A DNA stretch of 64,000 bases from positions 1 to 64,000 of the forward strand of contig WFMF01000426.1 in assembly GCA_011033025.1 (NCBI GenBank), written 5' to 3'. How positions within the stretch are numbered: position 1 is the first letter of the stretch; the number at the start of each line of letters is the position of its first letter. Source of the stretch: Beroe forskalii. Lineage: Eukaryota > Ctenophora > Nuda > Beroida > Beroidae. The notes below the pieces were generated by a model. It was given only the letters and a program-made list of their open reading frames with translations, was not told the DNA's origin and ran no database searches. Position numbers and translations under genes: made by a program. This document shows positions 1 to 12,586 of this stretch, one piece after another.

Positions 1-399
1 AAAAACCCGGGGGTTTTAAAAAAAAATTTTTTTTTTAAAAAAAAAATTTTTGGGGGTTTGGGAAAAAAAAGGGGGTTTTTTCCCTTTTGGGCCCAAAATT
101 TTTTCAAAAAACCCTTTTTTTTAAAAAACCCCCAAAAAGGGGGAAAAAAAATTTTTGGGGAAAAAAAAAAGGGTTTTTTAAAAAAAAAAAAAAGGGTTTT
201 AATTTTTTTTTTTTTTAAAAAAAAAAAAAATTTTTTTTTTTAACCCCTTTGGGGGTTTTTTTTAAAAAAGGGCTTTTTTAAGGTTTTTTTTTAAAAAAAG
301 GGTTTTTTTTTAAAAACAAAAAAAAAAATTTTTTTTTCCCCTTTTTTAAAAATTTTTTTTTAAATTTTTTTTTTTGGGGTTTTTTCCCCCAAAAAAAAA

Positions 400-431
<32 letters not shown>

Positions 432-862
432 GGGGAAAAATTTTTGGGTTTGGGGGCTTTTTTTCCCCAAAAAAGGGTTTTTTTTTAAAAAAAAAGGGGG
501 TTTTTAAAAAAAAAAAACCCCCCCCAAAACAGAAAAAAAAAACGGGAAAATTTTTTTTTTTTGGGGAAAAAAAATTTTTTTTAAAAAAAAAAAATTTTTA
601 AAAAAGGGTTTTTAACCCCTTTTAAAAAAAAAAGGGTTTTTTTTTAAGGAAAAAAAATTTTTTTTTTTTTTTTAAAATTTTTTCCCCCCCAAAAAGGAAA
701 AACAAAAAAAAAGGGGGGGTTTTGGGGGGGGGAAAAAAACCCCCTCAAAATTTTTTTTTCCCCAAAAGGGGGTTTTTTTTTTTGGATCCTTTTTTTTTAC
801 CCCGGGGGGTTTTTTTAAAAAAACCCTTAAAAAAAAAAAAAAAATTGGGGGGAAAATTTGGG

Positions 863-893
<31 letters not shown>

Positions 894-2975
894 CCCCCCC
901 CGGGGGTTTTGGGTTTTTTTGGGGGGAAAATTTTTTTCCCCCCCCTTTTTTTAAAAAATTGGGGGGGGGGGGGAAAAAAAAAAAAAAAAAAAACCCCTTT
1001 AAAAAAATTTTAAAATTTTTTTTTTTTTTTTCCCCCCCCTTGGGGGGGGGAAAAATTTTTAACCCCAAAAATTTTTTCCCCTTTGGGGGGGGAAAGAAAA
1101 AAATTTTAAAGGGAAAAAATTTTTTTTCCAAAAAAGGAAAAAAAATTTTTTTTTGGGTTTGGGTCCCTAAAATGAAAAATTTTTTTTTGGGGGAAAAAGG
1201 GGTTTGGGAAAAAAAGGGTTTCCCAAAAAAAAAAATTTAAAACGGAAACCTTTTTAAAGGGGAAAAATTTTTGGGGAAAAAAAATTTTAAAAAAACCCCC
1301 CCCCCCCAAAAAAAATTTTTAAAAAAAAATTTTTGTTTTTTTTGGGGAAAATGGGGGTTTTTTTTTAAAAAAAGGGGGGGAAAAAATCTTGGGCCCCTTT
1401 TAAAGGGCCTTTTTTTCCCTTTTTTTAAAAAAATTTTTTTAAAAAAAAAAAAATTTTTGGGGGAAAAAAAAAAACCCCCAAAAAAATTTTTAAACCCAAA
1501 AAAAAAAAAAAAATTTTTTAAAAAAATTTTAACCCCCCCTTTTTTTTCGTTTTGGGGGGTTTAAAAAAAATTTTTTCCTTTTTTGGGGGGGGCCCCAAAA
1601 AAAAAACCCCGGTTTTTAAAAGGGGGGGCCTTTTTTTTCCTTTAAATTTAAAGGGGGGGTTTTTTAAAAAAAAAACCAAAAAATTTTTCCAAAAAAAAAA
1701 AAACCAAAAAAATTTTTTTTGAAATTTTTTTTTTTGGGGAAAAAATTTTTAAAAAAATTTTTTTAAAAAAGTTTTTTTTTTCCCCCTTTTAAAAATTTTT
1801 TTCCGGGGGTAAATTTTGGAAAAAAATTTTTTTTTTGGGGGGAAAAAAAGGGGAAAAAAATTTGGGGGTTTGGGGGGAAAAATTTTTGGAAAAATATTTT
1901 TTAAACCCCAAAACCAAAAAAAAAAATTTTTTAAAAAAAAAAAAAAAAAGGGGGGGTTTTGGGTTTTAAAGGGAAAAATTTTTAAAATTCCCAGTTTTTA
2001 AAAAAAAACCCAAAAAAAAAAAATTTTTTTAAATTTTTTTTTAAAAATTTTTGGGGTTTTTTTAAAAAAAATTTGGGTTTTAATTTTGGGGCCCAAAAAA
2101 AAAATTTTTTAAAGGGAAAAAAAAATTTTTTTTTTAAAAAAAAACCCCCAAAAATTTTTTTTTTGGGGGAAAAGGAAATTTTAAAAAAACCTTTTTTCCC
2201 CCCCCCAAAAAAAATTTTTGGGGGGAAAAAATTTTTTCCCAAATTTTTTTAAAAAAAAAAAAAGGGGGAAAATTTTTTTTAAATTTTTTTTTAGGGGGGG
2301 GGGGTTTTTTTAAAAAAAATTTTTTTTTGGGTTTAAAAAAAAAGGGGGGTTTTTTATTTTTGGGGGAAAAAGGGGGTTTTTTAAAACCAAAAAAAAAAAA
2401 AACCCCCCTTTTTAACCCAAAGGCCCCCCAAACCCCCCAAAAAAAACCAAAAAAGGGGTTTTTTTTTTTTCCCCCAAACCAACTTTTTTTTTTGGGAAAA
2501 AATTTTGTTTCTTTCGGGGGTTTCCCAAAATTTAAAAATTTTAACTTTTTAAAAAAATTTGGGTTTTTTTTTTAAAAAAAAGGAAAACCCAAATTTTTTG
2601 GGGGGAAAAAAATTTTTTTTTGTTTTTTTTAAAAAAAAAAAAAAATTTTTGGGGGAAAAGGCTTTTTAAAAAAAAGGTTTTTTAAAAATTTTCCCCCAAA
2701 AAACCCCCCCAAAAAAAAAGGTTTTTTTTAAAAACCCTTTTCCCCCAAAAAACCAAAAAAGGGGCCCCAAAATTTTTTTTTTCCCCAAAAAAAAATTTTT
2801 GGGGGAAAAAAAAGGGGTTTTTTTTTTTTAAAAAAAAAGGAAAAAGGGCCCCTTTGGGGGGTTTTTTGGGGGGAAAAAAAAACCCAAAAAAAAAACCCCA
2901 AAAAAAGGGGGGGAAAAAATTTTGGGGCCCCCCCCAAAACCCCTTTTAAAAAAAAGGCCAAAAAAAATTTTAAAA
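1..2975. other. Homopolymer-stretched sequence, probable assembly artefact
   Basis: Almost every base here sits in a run of three or more identical bases, and isolated single bases are very rare. Normal sequence begins abruptly near 2976. No natural genome composition is known to me that looks like this; it resembles a failed or unpolished long read with stretched run lengths. Open frames within it are runs of Lys, Phe, Gly and Pro and are not genes. The last part may be a distorted copy of the adjoining satellite: collapsing runs just before 2980 gives an order similar to the satellite stretch that precedes the repeated GATCACTGTTTTGAGAGG motif. Confidence 0.9.
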
Positions 2976-2977
2976 AG

Positions 2978-5900
2978 ACATGCCTTGATCACTGTTTTGA
3001 GAGGTAAAAATAGGGGTTTTGTTTTGATTTTACAGGAAAACAAAGGAAAACTGGCAAATATCATTGGTTCAGTGGTTTCAGGCGCATAATTTATGACCAG
3101 ATATACTTCTATTTGACCACCCATGAGACATCTACGCCCTATAAGGGGCGAAAAAGGCAGTTTTTAAGCCGAAAAACGCGATTTTAACCCCCCATAACAG
3201 ACAGAAAATGGCTGATTTCGGGATTCTGAAGTATGGAATGTCTTTCTTAGGTCGTCCATGGATGGCGTGCAAATTTTCAGCTCAATCGGTTAAAGATTTT
3301 CGATTTCGGATCTTGGGTGCCTCAGAAATGAAGAACATCCTGGATCACTGTTTTGAGAGGTAAAAATAGGGTTTTTTGGATTTTACAGGAAAACAAAGGA
3401 AAACTGGCAAATATCATTGGTTCAGTGGTTTCAGGCGCATAATTTATGACCAGATACACTTCTATTTGACCACCCATGAGACATCTACGCCCAATAAGGG
3501 GCGAAAAAGGCAGTTTTAAGCCGAAAACGCGATTTTAACCCCCCATAACAGACAGAAAATGGCTGATTTCGGGATTCTGAAGTATGTTATGTCTTTCTTA
3601 GGTCGTCCATGGATGGCGTACAAATTTTTAGCTCAATCGGCCAAAGTTTTTTGATTTCAGATCTTGGGTGCCTCAGAAATGAAGAACGTCCTGGATCACT
3701 GTTTTGAGAGGTAAAAATAGGGTTTTTTTGGATTTTACAGGAAAACAAAGGAAAACTGGCGAATATAATTGGTTCAGTGGTTTCAGGCGCATAATTTATG
3801 ACCAGATACACTTCTATTTGACCACCCATGAGACATCTACGCCCAATATAAGGGGCGAAAAAGGCAGTTTTTAAGCCGAAAAACGCGATTTTAACCCCCC
3901 ATAACAGACAGAAAATGGCTGATTTCGGGATTCTGAAGTATGGTATGTCTTTCTTAGGTCCTCCACGGATGGCGTGCAAATTTTCAGCTCAATCGGCCAA
4001 AGTTTTTCGATTTTGGATCTTGGGTGCCTCAGAAATGAAGAACGTCCTGATCACTGTTTTGAGAGGTAAAAATAGGGTTTTTTGATTTTTACAGGAAAAC
4101 AAAGGAAAACTGGCGAATATCATTGGTTCAGTGGTTTCAGGCGCATAATTTATGACCAGATACACTTTATTTGACCACCCATGAGACATCTACGCCCAAT
4201 AAGGGGCGAAAAAGGCAGTTTTTAAGCCGAAAAACGCGATTTTAACCCCCAATAACAGACAGAAAATGGCTGATTTCGGGATTCTGAAGTATGGTATGTC
4301 TTTCTTAGGTCGTCCATGGATGGCGTGCAAATTTTCAGCTCAATCGGCCACAGTTTTTCGATGCCTCAGAAATGAAGAACGTCCTGGATCACTGTTTTGA
4401 GAGGTAAAAATAGGGTTTTTTGGATTTTACAGGAAAACAAAGGAAAACTGGCGAATATCATTGGTTCAGTGGTTTCAGGCGCATAATTTATGACCAGATA
4501 CACTTCTATTTGACCACCCATGAGACATCTACGCCCAATAAATGGCGAAAAAGGCAGTTTTTAAGCCGAAAACGCGATTTTAACCCCCATAACAGACAGA
4601 AAATGGCTGATTTCGGGATTCTGAAATTTGGTATGTCTTTCTTAGGTCGTCCATGGATGGCGTGCATATTTCAGCTCAATCGGCCAAAGCTTTTCGATTT
4701 TGGATCTTGGGTGCCTCAGAAATGAAGAACGTCCTGGATCACTGTTTTGAGAGGTAAAAATAGGGTTTTTTGGATTTTACAGGAAAACAAAGGAAAACTG
4801 GCGAATATCATTGGTTCAGTGGTTTCAGGCGCATAATTTATGACCAGATACACTTCTATTTGACCACCCATGAGACATCTACGCCCAATAAGGGGCGAAA
4901 AAGGCAGTTTTTAAGCCGAAAACGCGATTTTAACCCCCCATAACAGACAGAAAATGGCTGATTTCGGGATTCTGAAGTATGGTATGTCTTTCTTAGGTCG
5001 TCCATGGATGGCGTGCAAATTTTCAGCTCAATCGGCCAAAGCTTTTTTTTCGGATCTTGGGTGCCTCAGAAATGAAGAACGTCCTGGATCACTGTTTTGA
5101 GAGGTAAAATAGGGTTTTTGGATTTTACAGGAAAACAAAGGAAAACTGGCGAATATCATTGGTTCAGTGGTTTCAGGCGCATAATTTATGACCAGATACA
5201 CTTCTATTTGACCACCCATGAGACATCTACGCCCAATAAGGGGCGAAAAAGGCAGTTTTTAAGCCGAAAACGCGATTTTAACCCCCCCATAACAGACAGA
5301 AAATGGCTGATTTCGGGATTCTGAAGTATGGTATGTCTTTCTTAGGTCGTCCATGGATGGCGTGCAAATTTTCAGCTCAATCGGCCAAAGCTTTTCGATT
5401 TCGGATCTTGGGTCCCTCAGAAATGAAGAACGTCCTGGATCACTGTTTTGAGAGGTAAAAATAGGTTTATTGGATTTTACAGGAAAACAAAGGAAAACTG
5501 GCGAATATCATAATTTATGACCAGATACACTTCTATTTGACCACCCATGAGACATCTACGCCCAATAAGGGGCGAAAAAAGGCAGTTTTTAAGCCGAAAA
5601 ACGCGATTTCAACCCCCCATAACAGACAGAAAATGGCTGATTTCGGGATTCTGAAGTATGGTATGTCTTTCTTAGGTCGTCCATGGATGGCGTGCAAATT
5701 TTCAGCTCAATCGGCCAAAGCTTTTCGATTTTGGATCTTGGGTGCCTCAGAAATGAAGAACGTCCTGGATCACTGTTTTGAGAGGTAAAATAGGGTTTTT
5801 GGATTTTACAGGAAAACAAAGGAAAACTGGCGAATATCATTGGTTCAGTGGTTTCAGGCGCATAATTTATGACCAGATACACTTCTATTTGACCACCCAT

Positions 5901-8495
5901 GAGACATCTACGCCCAATAAGGGGCGAAAAAAGGCAGTTTTTAAGCCGAAAAACGCGATTTTAACCCCCCCATAACAGACAGAAAATGGCTGATTTCGGG
6001 ATTCTGAAGTATGGTATGTCTTTCTTAGGTCGTCCATGGATGGCGTGCAAATTTTCAGCTCAATCGGCCAAAGTTTTTCGATTTCGGATCTTGGGTGCCT
6101 CAGAAATGAAGAACGTCCTGGATCACTGTTTTGAGAGGTAAAAATAGGTTTTTTGGATTTTACAGGAAAACAAAGGAAAACTGGCGAATATCATTGGTTC
6201 AGTGGTTTCAGGCGCATAATTTATGACCAGATACACTTCTATTTGACCACCCATGAGACATCTACGCCCAATAAGGGGCGAAAAAGGCAGTTTTTAAGCC
6301 GAAAACGCGATTTTAACCCCCCCATAACAGACAGAAAATGGCTGATTTCGGGATTCTGAAGTATGGTATGTCTTTCTTAGGTCGTCCATGGATGGCGTGC
6401 AAATTTTCAGCTCAATCGGCCAAAGCTTTTCGATTTCGGATCTTGGGTGCCACAGAAATGAAGAACGTCCTGGATCACTGTTTTGAGAGGTAAAAATAGG
6501 GTTTTTTTGATTTTACAGGAAAACAAAGGAAAACTGGCGAATATCATTGGTTCAGTGGTTTCAGGCGCATAATTTATGACCAGATACACTTCTATTTGAC
6601 CACCCATGAGACATCTACGCCCAATAAGGGGCGAAAAAGGCAGTTTTTAAGCCGAAAACGCGCGATTTTAACCCCCCATAACAGACAGAAAATGGCTGAT
6701 TTCGGGATTCTGAAGTATGGTATGTCTTTCTTAGGTCGTCCATGGATGGCGTGCAAATTTTCAGCTCAATCGGCCAAAGCTTTTCGATTTCGGATCTTGG
6801 GTGCCTCAGAAATGAAGAACGTCCTGGATCACTGTTTTGAGAGGTAAAAATAGGGTTTTTTGGATTTTACAGGAAAACAAAGGAAAACTGGCGAATATCA
6901 TTGGTTCAGTGGTTTCAGGCGCATAATTTATGACCAGATACACTTCTATTTGACCACCCATGAGACATCTACGCCCAATAAGGGGCGAAAAAGGCAGTTT
7001 TTAAGCCGAAAACGCGATTTTAACCCCCCATAACAGACAGAAAATGGCTGATTTCGGGATTCTGAAGTATGGTATGTCTTTCTTAGGTCGTCCATGGATG
7101 GCGTGCAAATTTTCAGCTCAATCGGCCAAAGCTTTTCGATTTCGGATCTTGGGTGCCTCAGAAATGAAGAACGTCCTGATCACTGTTTTGAGAGGTAAAA
7201 ATAGGGTTTTTGGATTTTACAGGAAAACAAAGGAAAACTGGCGAATATCATTGGTTCAGTGGTTTCAGGCGCATAATTTATGACCAGATACACTTCTATT
7301 TGACCACCCATGAGACATCTACGCCCAATAAGGGGCGAAAAAGGCAGTTTTTAAGCCGAAAAACGCGATTTTAACCCCCCCATAACAGACAGAAAATGGC
7401 TGATTTCGGGATTCTGAAGTATGGTATGTCTTTCTTAGGTCGTCCATGGATGGCGTGCAAATTTTCAGCTCAATCGGCCAAAGCTTTCGATTTCGGATCT
7501 TGGGTGCCTCAGAAATGAAGAACGTCCTGGATCACTGTTTTGAGAGGTAAAAATAGGGTTTTTTGGATTTTACAGGAAAACAAAGGAAAACTGGCGAATA
7601 TCATTGGTTCAGTGGTTTCAGGCGCATAATTTATGACCAGATACACTTCTATTTGACCACCCATGAGACATCTACGCCCAATAAGGGGCGAAAAAGGCAG
7701 TTTTTAAGCCGAAAACGCGATTTTAACCCCCCATAACAGACAGAAAATGGCTGATTTCGGGATTCTGAAGTATGGTATGTCTTTCTTAGGGTCGTCCATG
7801 GATGGCGTGCAAATTTTCAGCTCAATCGGCCAAAGCTTTTCGATTTCGATCTTGGGTGCCTCAGAAATGAAGAACGTCCTGATCACTGTTTTGAGAGGTA
7901 CAAATAGGGTTTTTTGGATTTTACAGGAAAACAAAGGAAAACTGGCGAATATCATTGGTTCAGTGGTAAGCTTTTCGATTTCGATCTTGGGTGCCTCAAA
8001 ATGAAGAACGTCCTGATCACTGTTTTGAGAGGTAAAAATAGGGTTTTTGGATTTACAGGAAAACAAAGGAAAACTGGCAAATATCATTGGTTCAGTGGTT
8101 TCAGGCGCATAATTTATGACCAGATACACTTCTATTTGACCACCCATGAGACATCTACGCCCAATAAAGGGCGAAAAAGGCAGTTTTAAGCCGAAAACGC
8201 GATTTTAACCCCCATAACAGACAGAAAATGGCTGATTTCGGGATTCTGAAGTATGGTATGTCTTTCTTAGGTCGTCCATGGATGGCGTGCAAATTTTCAG
8301 CTCAATCGGCCAAAGTTTTTGATGTTTTTAAGCCGAAAACGCGATTTTAACCCCCATAACAGACAGAAAATGGCTGATTTCGGATTCTGAAGTATGGTAT
8401 GTCTTTCTTAGGTCGTCCATGGATGGCGTGCAAATTTTCAGCCTCGGCCAAAGCTTTTCGATTTCGATCTTGGTGCCTCAGAAATGAAGAACGTC
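2978..8495. repeat. Satellite array, about 351-bp monomer, about 16 units
   Basis: A head-to-tail tandem array. The marker GATCACTGTTTTGAGAGG recurs about every 351 bp from about 2989 onwards. Units are nearly identical, differing mainly in homopolymer lengths (runs of A, C and T) and a few substitutions. Two units near 7968 and 8330 are truncated by internal deletions, and the last unit breaks off at about 8495. Every unit carries short open frames on both strands; they are broken at different points in different units and share no recognisable domain, so the array is taken as non-coding satellite. Confidence 0.95.
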
Positions 8496-8705
8496 CTGAT
8501 GAACGGAATTACAATCATAAGTTTATTGATTCTCCTAAATCAGTCAGGTCAGGTGGGTCTAAAATTTTTGTGACCAAGCATTAACAGGATGTACAAAGTT
8601 ATTCTTAGATTAACAAGGAGTGTTCTTGAGCAAAGTTTAAGTTATTCTGGTATTTCAAAAGGAAGACCTTAGTGTATAGATATTCTGAAGAGTAAGTAGC
8701 CTATG

Positions 8706-9335
8706 CTAATTAAATAATGGTTTTGTATGTTCAAGATCAAAGGTTTTCATAGAAGTGTGTTCTACATATGTTTTAGCTCTAGCACAGGAGGCATAATACT
8801 CAGGATGGTCAAATGAATAAGATTCACCAAATAGGATACATATACAGCGCTTCTGTAGATTGAACAGTTTTTGTAGCTTAGACTGATAGACACCTCCCCA
8901 GCAGGATAATCCATAGGTAAGGTGTGGTAAGAATAGTGATTGGTAGATTTTGGAGAAGTGTGAGGAGGGTATAAATTTCTTAACACGCTTTACAAGTACG
9001 ATAGTAGATAAGATTTTATTTTCAAGGTGTTCAATTTGACTATCCCAATTCAGTTTATCATCAATTATTACACCTAGAAATCTTATTTTATCAACTTTCT
9101 TGATCTTCTGATTGTGTAAAGATAGGGTTAGGTCATGGTTGTATATGGAGCACCGAGCACAGGATAGGCGCTCACTGTGGTTAATGTTAGGTCTAAAGTA
9201 CATATAGGCACATTTGCCAAGGTTGATATGGAGTTGATTAGCTTTCATGTATGTTGAAATTGATTTAAGGACAACACAAATTCCATTTTCTGCTTCATTA
9301 AGTAGGTATTGAATTTCTAATTCAACATTATGTTT
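8706..9335 (-). mobile_element. Non-LTR retrotransposon (LINE) remnant, reverse transcriptase C-terminal part
   Basis: The minus-strand frame (uninterrupted 9248-8706, traceable upstream to about 9335) encodes the thumb-side end of a LINE reverse transcriptase. Recognisable blocks in order are LHINLGKCAYMYF, then the family hallmark KIRFLGVIIDDKLNWDSQIEHL (about residues 54-75, here slightly abbreviated in description), then HLTYGLSCWGG. These match the region after the catalytic YxDD box in Jockey/CR1-type elements. The catalytic box and endonuclease are missing, so this is a 5'-truncated dead copy. It lies directly beside the satellite array. The clade is not resolved. Confidence 0.8.
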
Positions 9336-9395
9336 AATTCAGTACCTAGTACATAGATCTCCTGATTTAGTGATTTCTTGATTCAAAATCACCAG

Positions 9396-9874
9396 CCCTC
9401 TTTTATTACCAGATTGTGAATCTGGTGGCTGGTATAATCCAATTGAAGGAGATCTGCCTTCTCCTAGAGGGCAATCTACAATGACACTGATTTCAGATGG
9501 AACTCTTATAATGTTTGGAGGATCTGATAAATTTGATGTATTGCAACAATGTTGCCAGGAATTTGCAGATTTTTAGTATACCTGTTGTATACACCATACT
9601 TTCATGATCATAAACATGCAATAAGTAGCCATTCATTTGCTTTTAGTTTTACAATAATAAATTCAGTATATTTACTAAAATCAAAAGAAAGTTCAACTTT
9701 ATGTATTGAATCAAATTGATTAATTCCTATTTTCAGGAATTTGACACAACAATATATCAACTTGATTGTAAGCTCTTGAAAGAGGTCAAAGTTCCTGATC
9801 CCCCCGTTATTGATGATTCAGGTGACACGAATACACCATCTGAAATGGGCCAAAATTGTGAATCTAACTCATAA
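9396..9874 (+). CDS. Kelch-repeat protein, 3' terminal exons (partial)
   Basis: Two exons can be read: about 9396-9537 and 9737-9874 (stop TAA), joined in phase 0 across a GT-AG intron. The first carries a kelch motif: a GGWYNP stretch, then PSPRGQSTMTL, then GTLIMFGGSD. The second begins EFDTTIYQLDC, like the closing strand of a kelch blade, and ends in an acidic, Pro/Ser-rich tail. Kelch repeats fold into beta-propellers for protein binding. Upstream exons are not seen; the LINE remnant and satellite lie 5', so the gene may be truncated or continue elsewhere. The upstream limit of the first exon is uncertain (an in-frame TGA lies just before it). A poly(A) signal follows at 9992. Confidence 0.6.
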
Positions 9875-9991
9875 GCTTGATGAAGATAGTTTTGATTTTC
9901 CTCACTTCTGATTAAATTTAGTTGCAGCTATAATTTACTGTTCTGAAGTCTCTCTTAATCTATAGCTTATATTTTTAATCTTTTATTTCTT

Positions 9992-9997
9992 AATAAA
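9992..9997 (+). promoter_or_regulatory. Poly(A) signal AATAAA of the kelch gene
   Basis: A canonical AATAAA lies about 118 bp downstream of the kelch stop codon, in AT-rich DNA. It is consistent with a short 3' UTR. Confidence 0.4.
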
Positions 9998-10581
9998 ATT
10001 GCAATTTATAACTAACTTATTTTGTCAATAGATTTCAATGATTATCTATGAAAGTATGATTGTTAGGAACATTAAATTTACCAGGTTGTTATAGTATCAG
10101 AAAGTGGATCATTCTTTTTAATGGGAACTACATGTTTTAAATATTAGCATTTTTAATTTCTCTTTTTATTTATTACCAATCATTATTTATTTTTCAGAGG
10201 CAATTATATTACATTCTCTGATAGTTATCCATATCCAAGTTAATAAATTTTTATCATACAGAACATTTTATTCACTGTTTTCTTAAATGCAATAAATTTT
10301 TATCAAAGTATTTATTTTTAGATAATTTCTTTAAGCTAGGTACCAAGAAGCCACTCAGCCTATGTTGTTATTAAGATATATTTCGACTTATTTTTGATGA
10401 ATTCTTTAGACAGATTTGAGTTCATTTCATTGTTGTGCTTCATTATAACCCATGATCCATTGTATATAATACATTAAATGCATCTACTATGTATGCTAGT
10501 CGTGTTGCAAATTTAACAATCATTCAATGTCATACACAATTTTGAATATTCCAAAAACTAAAACTCAACTCTTTCCAAGCC
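9998..10581. other. AT-rich intergenic DNA
   Basis: Between the kelch fragment and the sulfotransferase-like gene. No coding potential, repeat or RNA gene was recognised. It presumably contains the promoter and 5' UTR of the downstream gene. Confidence 0.5.
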
Positions 10582-11825
10582 ATGACTGCCTTTCTGTTTG
10601 TGGTCTTAAAAGCTATGCTGTTCGATATCATATCAAAAGTGGTTCAAGTTGTTATCAACTTGATATACCATCCAAGTAAAGCAGAGAAAAACGGCAATGG
10701 TATACTATGTTATGATATTCTCTATGATTGGAAGCTAGGCCCATTCCAAGGTGCTAGCTGCAGTCTATTTACCCTGAAGTTCACCCAAGTCAGAAACATA
10801 ACTTGGATTGACCAGGAAGATGTCAGTTTGTATACTGTCACTAAGGATGAGTATGTTTTTGTGAAAAGTAAGGAGGGGTCTGACATTTATAATGCTGAGG
10901 AACACCCCTTTCTGTACGTTGCAAAGCACGATGCTGCAGTGGAGTTGGGCAGAGTTCGTCGTGATGTTGTGAGGGACTACCTGAGGACTTGTGGTAGGCT
11001 GGACAGGGATGGTAGTAATATCTCCATCCTACACAACATAGGGAGGTGTGGTTCAACTCTCATGACAAACATGATAAACAAGACGAAGCAATGTAGGGTT
11101 CTATCTGAACCCCAGGCCCTGCTCGATGTGATGAATATCATTACCAGGATGGAGAGGCCTGTAACTCGTGATGCTGTCGAATACTATGACCTTGTGAAGG
11201 AAACACTGGTACTTCTTGCACCAGATGACAAGGAGAAGTATTTCATCAAAACCCACTCACAGATAATATACATCCTTCCACTGGTACACACCCTTCTACC
11301 TGGTATCAAGGAGGCTTACATGTATAGATCCATGAGGCCAACCATAACATCGTTTCTGAGGGCATTTTCAGACAAAGCTCCATTCAGGGTAATAGAGAAT
11401 ATGTTCATTCCACAGATGCCAAAGGATATGCAAGAAATCTGGAAGAAAAATAAGGTTGCAAAGCATGAATATGGCATGGTGTTCCTTGTATTAGCAAACT
11501 TCTATCTTTACTTCAATGAGGCAAAAGATAGAAAAGACATTAAGTCTTTTAGCTATGAATCACTTGTTGCAGACAATGCCTCATTTTGTACAGCCATATT
11601 CCACGAGCTAGGGTTAGATGAAAGATATGTCGACATAGCGCTATTGGCGATGCAATCTGATTCGCAGAAAAACAGTGTCATATCCAAAGAAAAGTGGCAT
11701 CCAATAAGGTTGCTGTGAGTGATGAGGCCCTTGAATGGGGTAAGAAAATTGGGCAAGAGCTGGGAATTGAGATGGAAGGAAACAACTATACAATCTCCAA
11801 TATCCCTTGTGCTTGGGATGCTTGA
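10582..11825 (+). CDS. Sulfotransferase-like P-loop protein, single exon, one frameshift
   Basis: Starts at ATG 10582. The N terminus is hydrophobic (residues about 4-28) and looks like a signal anchor. A P-loop with GRCGSTL lies at residues 154-160, in the position of the PAPS 5'-phosphate loop of sulfotransferases. It is followed by KTHSQ and YRSMRPTITSFLRAF, where the family has its 3'-phosphate-binding Arg/Ser region. The first frame stops at 11718 after KEKWHPIRLL. One base lower in register, the sequence continues without a break as VASNKVAVSDEALEWG and on to a tandem stop at 11823-11828. This indicates a missing base near 11690-11700, either an assembly error or a real mutation. No introns are needed. 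The substrate is unknown. It could be a type II Golgi enzyme; the family assignment is from motifs only. Confidence 0.6.
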
Positions 11826-11828
11826 TGA

Positions 11829-12586
11829 TTTCAGAAATTGCAGGGTTCAAAGTGGGAACTCATGGTAATTTACAGCAATTGGCCCTGCGAACTTCTTTTA
11901 TAGGAATAAATGTAAGTGAAGAATATTTTCGGTTGTCAATGAACTGGAATGTACATTGTTTATGGTACGTTAATCATACTATTCAAATTTTTACAGAATT
12001 TTAATCTGAAACAGATTTTTTGTATTTTACAATCAGATTTGATAAATTACATACTAACATTTGGCAGAATATTGATCAATTATCTTATTAATTTGTATTT
12101 CACTAATCAAGTCATATGGGACCATTTAAGGGATTGGGATACCTAAGTCCTAACAGTACATGCATATAAAAAGCATTTGATTATTGATATATTGATTTGT
12201 AAGACATTTTCTATCGAGTAACGAATATATTTATACCTACTTTAGAGTTTTATTTATGATGATTATTGATTGGGTTATGATAGATGATATTATAAGTATT
12301 GATGTTAATTGTTCAACCTTTTATTTTATGATTTTTATTGAATATTTCTTACCTACCTTTTCTTTCATAAGAAGCCAAGACTTTCATTGGCTCACGTAGT
12401 AGAAATTTACTCAATTATTAGTGCAATCATTTTTACAGTTATTGGAATTGTGGTTGCATTACTGTGAATTGTGAAAGTATCAGAGGTTCGATAATACTAC
12501 GTTACAATAATTTCATAAAAAGTTTCAATAAATCATCTTGAGGATGAAACATAATACCAGAGAACATGAGATGATGAGTGTATGAG
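11829..12586. other. AT-rich intergenic DNA and 5' region of WDR11
   Basis: No coding potential was recognised. The stretch lies between the tandem stop of the sulfotransferase-like gene and the WDR11 start codon and should hold the WDR11 promoter and 5' UTR. An in-frame TGA at 12575 limits the WDR11 frame upstream. Confidence 0.5.

Noticed and set aside
58..2961. Open frames rich in Lys, Phe, Gly and Pro
   Set aside because: They are translations of artificial homopolymer runs.
2978..8495. CRISPR-like regular repetition
   Set aside because: The whole 351-bp unit repeats, without unique spacers, and the genome is eukaryotic.
3000..8580. Many 60-147-residue frames with shared peptides such as HETSTPNKG and TTEPMIFASF
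   Set aside because: They are repeated translations of the satellite on both strands, broken differently in each unit by small indels, with no domain.
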